Part shown: in pieces, positions 24,381 to 31,423 of the stretch
Layout: every line of letters starts with the position of its first letter
How positions within the stretch are numbered: position 1 is the first letter of the stretch
Source of the DNA: Candidatus Acidiferrales bacterium
GTDB lineage: Bacteria > Acidobacteriota > Terriglobia > Acidiferrales > UBA7541
NCBI GenBank assembly: GCA_030037775.1
Contig: JASHQB010000182.1
Span: 67,439-109,718 of the forward strand
Length of the DNA: 42,280 nt
Reading direction: 5' to 3'
Translations under genes and position numbers: made by a program
Notes under the pieces: model-generated
Told to the model about the DNA's origin: nothing
Databases searched by the model: none
What the model saw: only the letters and a program-made list of their open reading frames with translations

Positions 24381-25559
24381 ATGCCCGAAATCAAGGCCAT
24401 TCAATCCGAACTTCGTTCCCAGAAACTCGACGGCTGGCTTTTCTACGATCATCATCATCGCGACGCCATCGCCGCCCGCATCCTCGGCCTGAACTCCCAC
24501 GGCAAAGTCACCCGCCGCTGGTTCTATTTCATTCCCGCCAAAGGCGTGCCCTCGAAGCTCGTTCACCGCATCGAGGCCGGCGGCCTCGACAGCCTCCCTG
24601 GTCGCAAACTCGAGTATTCAGGCTGGGAAGAGCTGCACAAAGGTCTCGGGAAAATCCTGGGCGGTGCGAAGTCCATCGCCATGCAATATTCCCCCCAGAA
24701 CGACATCCCCTATATCGGTCTCGTCGACGCTGGCACCATCGAACTCATTCGCAAGCTCGGCAAGAAGGTCCACAGCTCTGCCGATCTCGTCCAGGAATTT
24801 GAAGCCGCGTGGACCCCCGAGCAGCTCGTCTCGCACCGCGCCGCCGGCGAGATCGTTCATCGCGTCACCCAGCAAGCCTTTTCACGCGCCGGCTCCTTCG
24901 TGCGCGAGAAAAAACCGCTCACGGAACGCGAATTGCAGGAATGGATGGGAGCGCAGTTCCGCTCGCAGCACGTCGTCGCCGATGGCGACCCGATTGTCGG
25001 CGTCGGCCCTCATGCGGGCGATCCTCATTACGAGCCACCCGCCACGGGCAGTGCGCCCATTCGCGAAGGCGATCTGCTTCTCCTCGACGTTTGGGGAAAA
25101 CTCGATCGTCCCGGCAGCGTTTTTTACGACATCACCTGGATGGGCTACCTCGGCGCCTCCGTCCCTGCCAAATACGCCAAAATTTTCACCATCGTTCGCA
25201 GCGCCCGCGACGCCGCAATCAACTTCGTCCTCGATTCCGTTTCCGCCGGCCGCGAAATCCACGGCTGGGAAGTGGACCGCGCTTGCCGCGAGGTCATTCG
25301 CAAAGCGGGCTACGCCAAATACTTCACCCATCGCACCGGCCACAGCATTGGACAGGACGTTCACGGCAACGGCGCCAATATGGATGGCCTCGAGACCCGC
25401 GACAATCGCCGCATCGTTCCGCACACCTGCTTCTCCATCGAACCGGGAATTTATCTGCCCGAATTCGGCGTGCGCAGCGAAGTGAACGTCTACGTCGGCG
25501 ACGGCAAAGCCGAGGTCACCGGCCCGATCCAGCAGGAGATCATCCCCATCCTGGCCTAG
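24381..25559 (+). CDS. M24 family aminopeptidase (Xaa-Pro type)
   Basis: 392-residue pita-bread metallopeptidase. The N-terminal ~160 residues are a creatinase/prolidase-type domain. The catalytic part carries the metal ligands of the family: Asp in LLLLDVWG, Asp in FYDITWMG, His in THRTGHSIGQ, Glu in FSIEPGIYLPE and Glu in VRSEVNVYV. Likely removes an N-terminal residue next to proline, or cleaves a dipeptide; which one cannot be told. The ATG at 24381 follows GGGGAGAG; the upstream in-frame ATG at 24315 is the -35 region. Confidence 0.92.
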   Translation: MPEIKAIQSELRSQKLDGWLFYDHHHRDAIAARILGLNSHGKVTRRWFYFIPAKGVPSKLVHRIEAGGLDSLPGRKLEYSGWEELHKGLGKILGGAKSIAMQYSPQNDIPYIGLVDAGTIELIRKLGKKVHSSADLVQEFEAAWTPEQLVSHRAAGEIVHRVTQQAFSRAGSFVREKKPLTERELQEWMGAQFRSQHVVADGDPIVGVGPHAGDPHYEPPATGSAPIREGDLLLLDVWGKLDRPGSVFYDITWMGYLGASVPAKYAKIFTIVRSARDAAINFVLDSVSAGREIHGWEVDRACREVIRKAGYAKYFTHRTGHSIGQDVHGNGANMDGLETRDNRRIVPHTCFSIEPGIYLPEFGVRSEVNVYVGDGKAEVTGPIQQEIIPILA

Positions 25560-25601
25560 CCCATCGCGCGTTTTACCCGCGCGAAGCAGTTCCTCGCGTC
25601 G

Positions 25602-25607
25602 TAGAAT
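25602..25607 (+). promoter_or_regulatory. -10 box of the 25617 gene
   Basis: TAGAAT ends nine bases before the ATG at 25617. No -35 is convincing. If used, transcription would start within about three bases of the ATG, giving a leaderless mRNA. Confidence 0.4.
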
Positions 25608-25616
25608 GCTGTCTGC

Positions 25617-26081
25617 ATGGACGAAACCTCGGAAGCGCGCGAAGCTCACCCGCCCGAAGCCGCCGCTTCACCAGTGCCATCGCCCGTGTCCGCGCCTCCG
25701 GACTTTGAAAACACTCCGTTCATCGCCTGGTTTGCCGCTGCGGCCGCCTGGTTCGTTCCCGGACTCGGCCACTTGCTCCTGCGCCGCTGGGGCCGCGCCA
25801 TCGCGATTTTTCTTTGCGTCGGAGGCATGGCCATCGCCGGCTACAAACTCCAGGGTCAGCTCTATTCCATTCGCACCGGCGACGTCTACGGAATCCTCGG
25901 CCACTGGGCCGAAATCGGTGCCGGCAGTTTCTATTTTCTCGGGCGCGTTCTCGAACCCGCGGGCGCAAATCTGGCGCAGGCCAGCGGCGACGTCGGCACG
26001 CGCCTCCTCGCCATCGCCGGCCTGCTGAATTTTCTTTGCGTCGCCGATGCCTTCGAAATCGCCCGCCGCGCGAAGTCCTGA
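25617..26081 (+). CDS. Small membrane protein, conserved in Acidobacteria (DUF6677-like)
   Basis: 154 residues. A Pro/Ala-rich cytoplasmic start (~1-28) is followed by a hydrophobic segment with WFVPGLGHLLLRRWGRAIAIF, a pattern of a membrane hairpin with a PGLGH turn, another segment (VGGMAIAGYKLQ), and a last one (LLAIAGLLNFLCVADAFEIARRA). Two to four membrane passages are likely. I believe it belongs to DUF6677, but cannot verify this. The M24 peptidase gene lies 57 bases upstream on the same strand. Confidence 0.75.
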   Translation: MDETSEAREAHPPEAAASPVPSPVSAPPDFENTPFIAWFAAAAAWFVPGLGHLLLRRWGRAIAIFLCVGGMAIAGYKLQGQLYSIRTGDVYGILGHWAEIGAGSFYFLGRVLEPAGANLAQASGDVGTRLLAIAGLLNFLCVADAFEIARRAKS

Positions 26082-26099
26082 TTCCCATTCGTGATGCGC

Positions 26100-26115
26100 T
26101 GGCCAGGCTCTTGCC
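26100..26115 (+). promoter_or_regulatory. sigma-54-type promoter candidate (far)
   Basis: TGGC-CAG-GCTC-TTGC: GG and GC are separated by 10 bases, as required for RpoN promoters. It matches TGGCNNG-N4-TTGC. It lies about 300 bases before the PEP-CTERM gene, so it is either distal or coincidental. Confidence 0.3.
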
Positions 26116-26282
26116 AACGAAAAGTGCACACTGTTGCACAATCATTCCTAAGGACTTGCGTATCTTTGTGCCTCCAAATACACCGCACAGTTCATCAGAT
26201 CGATCTCTTCACTCTACGTTCGCTTTTCTCTTATTTCCGTCCGTTTAGAAGAGCCAACTACCCTATTGTTTTGATAGAGTTG

Positions 26283-26318
26283 CTCGTTTAGATGCTGTAC
26301 AGAAACAATTTAGACGAG
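26283..26318. promoter_or_regulatory. imperfect inverted repeat, possible enhancer site
   Basis: CTCGTTTAGA (26283-26292) and TTTAGACGAG (26309-26318) pair at 8 of 10 positions, with the palindrome CTGTACAG (26295-26302) in the loop. It lies about 70-100 bases upstream of the second sigma-54-like site, a normal distance for an activator site. Confidence 0.35.
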
Positions 26319-26382
26319 TCCTGCGCCCAATCCCTCTCTTTTTAGCGTTACGGTACCTCGCTTGCACGCTTTTGCACAGAGC

Positions 26383-26398
26383 GGGTGGTTACCTTGCA
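26383..26398 (+). promoter_or_regulatory. sigma-54-type promoter candidate (near)
   Basis: GG (26384-26385), ten bases, GC (26396-26397) in the context TTGCA. The first base of the -24 element (T) and its C are not matched. Transcription would start near 26409, about 20 bases before the ATG at 26428 and just before an AGGAGA ribosome-binding site. Confidence 0.4.
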
Positions 26399-26427
26399 GG
26401 TTGCCCGACCCAGGAGACGAGCCGGAT

Positions 26428-27237
26428 ATGACGCGATACACGAGTTTTGCTAGAGCAGCAGTTCACGTGGCGATGGGAGCTTTTGTTTTGGGCATATTGT
26501 TTTTCTCGGCGCTTCCGCGCGCCAGCGCCAATAGCGTGAAGATCACTTATTACACACTCGCATGGAACGATCCCGATGCGGACAACCTCTCGTTTGGATC
26601 CGTGTCCAACGAAGTGCAAAATACGCTCGGGCCGGACGGCCTGCCCGTGTTGAACACGCCCGCATACGGCTGCACGTCAGGCTGCTTTTCGCTGCCGAAG
26701 GGGCCGACCAATCTCACAGCGAGTGGTGAGATCACCTATTGGGACCCCGCTCTCAACCCGTACGTCACCGAAACCGGCACCGCCACCGTGTCGTTGCCTT
26801 TCAACGTTCCTTCGAATTTCTTTCCGCCGGACGGAACGGGCGTTGCTGACGGCTATCCCTACGGCTACCAAGCCGCCGTACTCTCCGGCGATTTGATCGT
26901 TCCGGCCCATACCACGGAGACGATTTCCTTCAACATCGGCGCCGACGACATGGCCTTCGCCTTCCTGAACGGCCAGGTCGTTTGCGATCTCGGCGGCGTG
27001 CACGGCGACACAGCGGGTACCTGCGTGTCTCCCATGACGCTGACGACCGGCACCTACAACCTTGAAGTGTTCTACACCGATATCAATCAAACTCAAGCCG
27101 CCTTCACTTTCGGCATCAACACCTCGGGCATCACCACAACGCCACCCACCAGCTCCACTCCGGAACCGGGAACCCTTACGCTCCTCGGTCTTGGTCTCGC
27201 GGCGGTCGGCCTCGCGGTGGTGCGCAAGGCTGTCTAA
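26428..27237 (+). CDS. PEP-CTERM sorting domain protein
   Basis: 269 residues from the ATG at 26428. A signal peptide runs to about residue 35 (ALPRASAN). The C terminus reads STPEPGTLTLLGLGLAAVGLAVVRKAV: the PEP motif, one membrane helix, and a basic end, which is the exosortase sorting signal. The middle is a beta-rich domain with two cysteine pairs (CTSGC; CDLGG and GTCVSP). Such proteins are cleaved and processed by exosortase and often appear in the matrix or on the surface. No exosortase gene lies in the window. A strong terminator follows. Confidence 0.88.
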   Translation: MTRYTSFARAAVHVAMGAFVLGILFFSALPRASANSVKITYYTLAWNDPDADNLSFGSVSNEVQNTLGPDGLPVLNTPAYGCTSGCFSLPKGPTNLTASGEITYWDPALNPYVTETGTATVSLPFNVPSNFFPPDGTGVADGYPYGYQAAVLSGDLIVPAHTTETISFNIGADDMAFAFLNGQVVCDLGGVHGDTAGTCVSPMTLTTGTYNLEVFYTDINQTQAAFTFGINTSGITTTPPTSSTPEPGTLTLLGLGLAAVGLAVVRKAV

Positions 27238-27262
27238 CGGTCACCGATACCTCGGTTCGGTC

Positions 27263-27295
27263 AAAGGCCCCGGATTCGTTCCGGGGCTTTTTGTT
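27263..27295 (+). terminator. rho-independent terminator
   Basis: GCCCCGGA (27267-27274) and TCCGGGGC (27280-27287) form an eight-base stem with a five-base loop, flanked by A's and followed by a run of T's with one G. It ends the PEP-CTERM transcript, 26 bases past the stop. Confidence 0.9.
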
Positions 27296-27436
27296 TTTGC
27301 AAACTGATTCGCCGCGCTGACTTCCTCTGCGCCGCGAAATTCCTGTCGCGCGTTTCATCCGTGCGAAGTATTCTTTTCCCTGCCGTGCGTCGCGCCATCA
27401 ATCGGCATTCAATGCCGCGAAGGAGGACCACCCGAA

Positions 27437-27613
27437 TTGCTCCTCGGCCCATTTCCCGCACTGCTTCTCTGCGCCCTGCTCATCTCCGTCGTCTTCGCCT
27501 GCGTCTTCCAGCCCACCGCCAAGGAACGCTTTTTCGCCGCTCTCCGCTACTTCCTCATTCTCGTGATTCTCTCGCTCGCCGTCGCCTGGCTCATGTACCC
27601 GCTTTCCCGCTGA
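27437..27613 (+). CDS. 58-residue membrane protein, TTG start
   Basis: A short open frame starts with TTG at 27437, 10 bases after a perfect AGGAGG (27421-27426), and ends TGA at 27611-27613. It encodes two hydrophobic helices (ALLLCALLISVVFACVF and FLILVILSLAVAWLMYPL) linked by QPTAKERFFAALRY. This is the usual look of a small inner-membrane protein. The function is unknown. It converges on the 27648 gene with 34 bases between. Confidence 0.6.
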   Translation: MLLGPFPALLLCALLISVVFACVFQPTAKERFFAALRYFLILVILSLAVAWLMYPLSR

Positions 27614-27647
27614 GCCGCCTCGAGAAACGTCGCCAACCCGCTCACCG

Positions 27648-28346
27648 TCAACCTCGCTGCAACACCTCCACCGGCATATGGCTCAGTTTCCGGAAAACGC
27701 GTTCGCGCCGCCGCACCGGCCACCAATCGTAAAGATAAATCTGCATCGGCCTCCACATCGCCACCCAGCCTGCAATCGTCAAGCTTTCTCGCACAATCAC
27801 CGCCCAAGTGCCCTCGTCATGGCCCAAAAGCATCTGGCTCGCCACCAGGCACGCTGACAGAAACACCAACCCAATCAGCAAGCTCGTCCGCCCCTGCTTC
27901 AGCAGCCGCCGCAACTCCAGCCGCGTCAGCTCCGTCCGGTGCGCAAAATGGTTGTGTACCGCGGTCTTCACCATTTCCCGCGGATCCTCGCTCGGCCACT
28001 GCTCCAGGTAAATTCGCAGTCGCACCGGAGCGTCCACCGAGTATTCCTGTGCCCAGCTCACGATGAACTCCTCCGCATCATCATCCAGATCCTTCTCAAT
28101 GAATGGCGAAGGGTCCATCGAATTGAACAGTTGGCTCACGTCGTGCAGCTTTACGCTGATGTAATGCGGATGCCCGTGCGGCTGCGGATGAAGGTGCTCC
28201 TGCAAATGCCCCAGCTCTGGTTGCTCGTCGGCCGACTTCTTCGCCTTCGCCGCCGCTGTTGCGTCTGCGGCGTCCGGCTTCTTCGGCGCATGCGCCTCCG
28301 CGTGCGTCTGCTCCGTCTCTTGCTTTTTCGCTCCCGGCGCGCTCAT
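27648..28346 (-). CDS. Hypothetical protein with C-terminal membrane helices
   Basis: 232 residues. The N-terminal ~65 are low-complexity and rich in Ala, Lys and His (AEAHAPKKPD; EHLHPQPHGHPHY). The middle part is acidic (DLDDDAEEF). Two hydrophobic segments follow (TSLLIGLVFLSACLVASQMLL and a shorter one near AGWVAMWRP). The C terminus is basic. TATAAT (28359-28354) ends seven bases before the ATG at 28346, so the mRNA would be leaderless; longer starts overlap this box. I do not recognise the family. Confidence 0.72.
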   Translation of the reverse strand: MSAPGAKKQETEQTHAEAHAPKKPDAADATAAAKAKKSADEQPELGHLQEHLHPQPHGHPHYISVKLHDVSQLFNSMDPSPFIEKDLDDDAEEFIVSWAQEYSVDAPVRLRIYLEQWPSEDPREMVKTAVHNHFAHRTELTRLELRRLLKQGRTSLLIGLVFLSACLVASQMLLGHDEGTWAVIVRESLTIAGWVAMWRPMQIYLYDWWPVRRRERVFRKLSHMPVEVLQRG

Positions 28347-28353
28347 CCCCTGC

Positions 28354-28359
28354 ATTATA
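28354..28359 (-). promoter_or_regulatory. -10 box of the 28346 gene
   Basis: The minus strand reads TATAAT at 28359-28354. CTGACC lies 18 bases upstream as a partial -35. The first transcribed base would be within a base or two of the ATG at 28346. Confidence 0.45.
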
Positions 28360-28391
28360 GGCAAACCCGGCCGATTCGGTCAGACCCGCCA

Positions 28392-28949
28392 TCACTCCCA
28401 CCCAGCCGGAGGCCGCAGCACGAGCTGCCCGCCGCGCAACTCGTACGCGTGCAGCGTCGGCGCCGGACAGCTCGTATTCCCGTTCTCGCCCTTTGAATAA
28501 TCCGTGTTCGTCACTTTGTTGTTTTTCAAATCCAGCCACAGGTGATGCGCCAACGCGCACGGCCCCTCATCAAAATCGCTCGCCACAATTCCATCCTTCG
28601 TCCATGTCGCCACGTAGTAATTGAAAAATCCCGGCTGCAGTACGCCCGACGGTGACACACTCGCCTGAAACACTCCGCACGTATTGTTGTACTCGGTGCA
28701 CTCGATCTCCACCGCCACCGGAGAGAGCGGCCGTTTGTCCTTGCTCGCATCCGTCAATTCCCAGAATCCCACCGTGGACACATACCCGAGCTTCTCGTCG
28801 TGGCTGATCTTGAGCGCCGCGCTCACCTTCGTCCATTTCGACGTTCCATCTGCATGCACGATCTCGGCCGCTCCGCGCAAGTATCCCGCTCCATAGCTGG
28901 CGCCCATCACTGCAAGCATAGCCGCCACTCCCGCGACGCTCCTTTTCAT
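28392..28949 (-). CDS. Exported hypothetical protein
   Basis: 185 residues. The ATG at 28949 has GGAGGGA eight bases upstream. MKRSVAGVAAMLAVMGASYGAG is an export signal or a membrane anchor. The mature part has five cysteines, including CTEYNNTCG and GPCALAH and one in NTSCPAP, which could form disulfides, and a beta-rich pattern. No family is recognised. It is the upstream neighbour of the 28346 gene on the same strand, 45 bases away. Confidence 0.77.
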   Translation of the reverse strand: MKRSVAGVAAMLAVMGASYGAGYLRGAAEIVHADGTSKWTKVSAALKISHDEKLGYVSTVGFWELTDASKDKRPLSPVAVEIECTEYNNTCGVFQASVSPSGVLQPGFFNYYVATWTKDGIVASDFDEGPCALAHHLWLDLKNNKVTNTDYSKGENGNTSCPAPTLHAYELRGGQLVLRPPAGWE

Positions 28950-29052
28950 TGACGCGTCCCTCCGCATCTAATCCGATTTCCAATTTGTCTTTGGTGTTGC
29001 CCGGTGGGAGAGGCGTATATGCGGGCGGTCTAAGGCAGGGCTTTGCTTCTCT

Positions 29053-29490
29053 TCACCGTTTGATTCGCGCTTCTGCAGCAGCGCGAATCGCCGCAGGAAA
29101 TGGACACGACTTGCGCGTCTGCCGGTCCATGTGGACAGCGATCAGTTCCGTCACCGCCGCCACTGTATCCTTTTCAATATTTCGCATCTCGTGCCGGAAC
29201 CGCATCACCTTGTCGCGAATCTCCAGCCCTTCCGAATGTATTTCCACCACGTCGCCGGCAAACAGCTCCTCCTGATACGTCGTGTTTTGCTGCACGCCCG
29301 CCATCCCACGCTGCTGCTCTCTCAGATAAGAAGGCGTGATGCCCACTTCGGCAAACAGATTCCACGTCGCTTCATCGAACTTCCCCGTGTACCACATTAC
29401 GTTCATGTGGCTCATGTGGTCGCAGTGCCACGGATGCACCGCGCCTTTGTATGTGATAGTCCGCCAGAGAGCAAACCGAGGCTGAAACAT
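29053..29490 (-). CDS. Acyl-CoA thioesterase (FadM/YbgC-like hotdog)
   Basis: 145 residues with a single hotdog fold. The hallmark HPWHCDHMSHMNVMWYTGKFDEATWNLF is the FadM/YbgC active-site segment, in which the acidic residue (D of CDHM) sits before the N-terminal helix. It probably hydrolyses acyl-CoA; chain length is not evident. It is a different subfamily from the PaaI-type enzyme at 13831. The flanking hypothetical genes give no hint of a pathway. Confidence 0.85.
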   Translation of the reverse strand: MFQPRFALWRTITYKGAVHPWHCDHMSHMNVMWYTGKFDEATWNLFAEVGITPSYLREQQRGMAGVQQNTTYQEELFAGDVVEIHSEGLEIRDKVMRFRHEMRNIEKDTVAAVTELIAVHMDRQTRKSCPFPAAIRAAAEARIKR

Positions 29491-29676
29491 TCTCTCCTCT
29501 GCTCAAGTCAAGCCGCCCACTTCGCACACACGCCCACGTACCAGGAGTCCGCCTCGTGGCGCCGCGCTACCCGTCGTTTATCAAGCACGCACTTACCTCA
29601 AATAAACCTGCGAGCGAAGACCGAAATTGGAGGATACTTCGTGCATCGTCGAAATCACGATTCTCATTGCCGCAGC

Positions 29677-30330
29677 ATGAATACACGACAGGTCACATTG
29701 GTTGCAATATTGGTCGCTCAGTTTTTTGGGCCGTGGCCTTTGGTCGCACAGGAGAACCAAGGCCGGCCACTCTTCAGCCAGCGACCGATGATGTGCTATG
29801 CCGGACCCTATGTTGCGATGATTCCATACGCATCTCCCCAAACTCTAGTTGTCGTACCTGTCGGACCCGACGGCATCGCCCCGACGCAGACGATTTCCAC
29901 GACTGGCTACGGCGTGATAGGGATGAAATGTGCTACGTGGGGCGTCGAATTGCTGGTTAGAGAGAATGGGGCAGATCATCTTTCGAGACTTCCGTTCAGG
30001 ATTGAGGACGGAACCGTAACGCAGGAACCGCAGGAAGTAATCAGTTGGACCATTCCGAAATCGAACAGTAGCCCCATGCCGCTTGAGATAACACGAATGG
30101 AGGATGAATACTCCCAGTTTGGGCCTCGCGGTCTGGGCGATTGGTTTGTTCGGCTACCTCACGCGCGAACGCCCGAGCACGAATATGTCGTCCACTTTGT
30201 AAGCGTGGAAAAGCGCCTCCCCGAGGAGCTAGAAACGACACTTCGTGCAGATTTATTGGAGAGGACCTTCGATGGCCACGTTACAAGAACGGTGCCGCTC
30301 GTTCGGTCGAGGGTTTTCGAGGGCGAATAG
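29677..30330 (+). CDS. Exported hypothetical protein
   Basis: 217 residues from the ATG at 29677; MNTRQVTLVAILVAQFFGPWPLVAQ is a signal peptide. The mature protein (~190 residues) looks beta-rich, with PTQTISTTGYGVIGMKCATWG and EYVVHFVSVEKRLPEELE. No known motif. A longer frame starts at 29131 but overlaps the opposite thioesterase gene. Codon use is less GC-biased than in the neighbours, which hints at transfer. Confidence 0.65.
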   Translation: MNTRQVTLVAILVAQFFGPWPLVAQENQGRPLFSQRPMMCYAGPYVAMIPYASPQTLVVVPVGPDGIAPTQTISTTGYGVIGMKCATWGVELLVRENGADHLSRLPFRIEDGTVTQEPQEVISWTIPKSNSSPMPLEITRMEDEYSQFGPRGLGDWFVRLPHARTPEHEYVVHFVSVEKRLPEELETTLRADLLERTFDGHVTRTVPLVRSRVFEGE

Positions 30331-30445
30331 GTGCACGTTCACGAATTTGTTTGACTCCTTCGGCTTCATGTCGTGGCGCATCCTACAACAGATAGCGCCT
30401 GCCTCCAGCGCATTGACCTCCAGATTCTTGCCGGCTCCTAGCCGC

Positions 30446-30529
30446 GCTCCTCTCGTCGTCCCGTCCATCGGGCTTCTTTCCGCATTCGCCGCCTTCCGCT
30501 CCGGCCTCATGTTCCGCTCCTTCCGCTAA
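30446..30529 (+). pseudogene. 3' relic of a DUF3592-type gene
   Basis: The reading frame GLLSAFAAFRSGLMFRSFR ending in TAA matches the end of the intact gene at 33161 (GLLSAFAAWRPDFMFRPFR). Only about 28 codons remain and the N-terminal three quarters are missing. It is the upstream end of the duplicated segment. Confidence 0.8.
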
Positions 30530-31000
30530 TCCCGCGGTGGCTGGCTGAATGCTTATCGGCGACTCGACCCTACTTCTCCACATTCTCTTTCACCCGGAAT
30601 TTCACAATCTTCGTCACCAGCGCGAGCGGCAGCGGCTTGTCCTTCGGGAACTGCACCGCGCCCTTCGACCATTTGTACCCGCCCAACTCCTTCTTGAACG
30701 CGGCGATTCCCGAAGACGTAGGATAAAAGCCAATGTGATTTGGAAATGCCGCGAAGTGCACCAGATTCCCGTTCAAGTGGAAAGTCGGAATCCCGTAGCT
30801 GATTTTTTCCGTGGCCTCGGGCGCGGCCTTCTGGATCGTGGCGCGCATCTGGCCGAGCAGCCGCTGGTCCTCCCTTGAGCGGCGCTCTAGGTACTCGTCG
30901 ATATCTTTCGGCATCTTTCGCTTCATGGTGTGTTACCCGCTTCTTTCCAGTTTTGCGACTCCAGTACGGATCGGCGAGCAGTCTAACACCGTCGCGAGAG
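30450..31000. repeat. Direct repeat copy A (about 550 bp)
   Basis: This stretch matches 33501-34048 in the same orientation, starting inside the DUF3592-type 3' end and ending just past the shared gcgagcagtctaacaccgtc. It holds the DUF1801 gene and its upstream region. The offset is about 3,050 bases. Confidence 0.9.
30570..30926 (-). CDS. DUF1801 (YdhG-like) protein, copy A
   Basis: 118 residues. The family signature is MPKDIDEYLERRS at the N terminus, APEATEKISYGIPTFHLNGNLVHFAAFPNHIGFYP in the middle and YKWSKGAVQFPKDKPLP later. Related proteins have been proposed to be iron chaperones with a frataxin-like fold. Copy B (33619-33975) differs at seven residues. The sequence is nearly identical including the flanks, so it is a recent duplicate. 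Both copies look functional. Confidence 0.85.
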   Translation of the reverse strand: MKRKMPKDIDEYLERRSREDQRLLGQMRATIQKAAPEATEKISYGIPTFHLNGNLVHFAAFPNHIGFYPTSSGIAAFKKELGGYKWSKGAVQFPKDKPLPLALVTKIVKFRVKENVEK

Positions 31001-31038
31001 CATGCTAGGGCAGATCGGTTATTCGCGGACTGCTTGGA

Positions 31039-31114
31039 TGGAGCCGCGGGGCGGACTTGAACCGTCGACCTGCCGATTACGAATCGGCTGCTCTACCAAC
31101 TGAGCTACCGCGGC
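31039..31114 (-). tRNA. tRNA-Thr (anticodon CGT)
   Basis: A 76-base cloverleaf folds on the minus strand: acceptor GCCGCGG/CCGCGGC, D arm GCTC/GAGC, anticodon stem GCCGA/TCGGC with loop TTCGTAA (anticodon CGT, reads ACG), and a TTCAAGT T loop. The 3' CCA is encoded. It lies between the two direct repeats. Confidence 0.96.
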
Positions 31115-31124
31115 TGTAAATCGA

Positions 31125-31153
31125 ATTTAACATCGTGCCGAAGGTCGGGTCAA
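31125..31153 (-). promoter_or_regulatory. promoter of tRNA-Thr
   Basis: The minus strand has TTGACC (31153-31148), 17 bases, TTAAAT (31130-31125). The start would be near 31118, about four bases before the mature 5' end. Confidence 0.65.
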
Positions 31154-31423
31154 ACCCTTCGCCGCTCGCCCGTGTTTTCCCAGGAAGCAAGAGGGAATAT
31201 TTTTTCACAGCGACTCCGAAATTGCTGGCGCTCCGCGATGCACTTGTGCTATCCATCGTCTCGATGTTTGGTGAGCCGCATTCGCCGCATCTCCCAATCG
31301 CATCGCACACGCTTTTTTCGCTGCTGAGTTATACCGCGAGCTACTTCTAAGCCAAACCTCCAGCCTCAATCGCCTCTTCTACTAGGGGTGTTTCCCGATT
31401 CGCGGTTGAAAGGAGGATGAACC
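31154..31423. other. Intergenic, no gene seen
   Basis: Two short open frames cross here but have neither codon bias nor ribosome-binding sites. The only clear signal is AAAGGAGG just before the ATG at 31424. Confidence 0.6.

Noticed and set aside
27361-27732. 123-residue plus-strand frame near 27400
   Set aside because: Arg-rich shadow of the 58-residue membrane protein in another frame; it overlaps the opposite gene and has no ribosome-binding site.
29131-29676. N-terminal extension of the exported protein at 29677
   Set aside because: It runs antisense through the thioesterase gene, and a clear signal peptide starts at 29677.
31039-31114. tRNA as integration site of a mobile island
   Set aside because: No copy of the tRNA 3' end was seen elsewhere in the window and there is no integrase; the direct repeats do not start in the tRNA.
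31154-31423. Small protein genes next to tRNA-Thr
   Set aside because: Open frames in both directions have no ribosome-binding site or codon bias, and one overlaps the tRNA.
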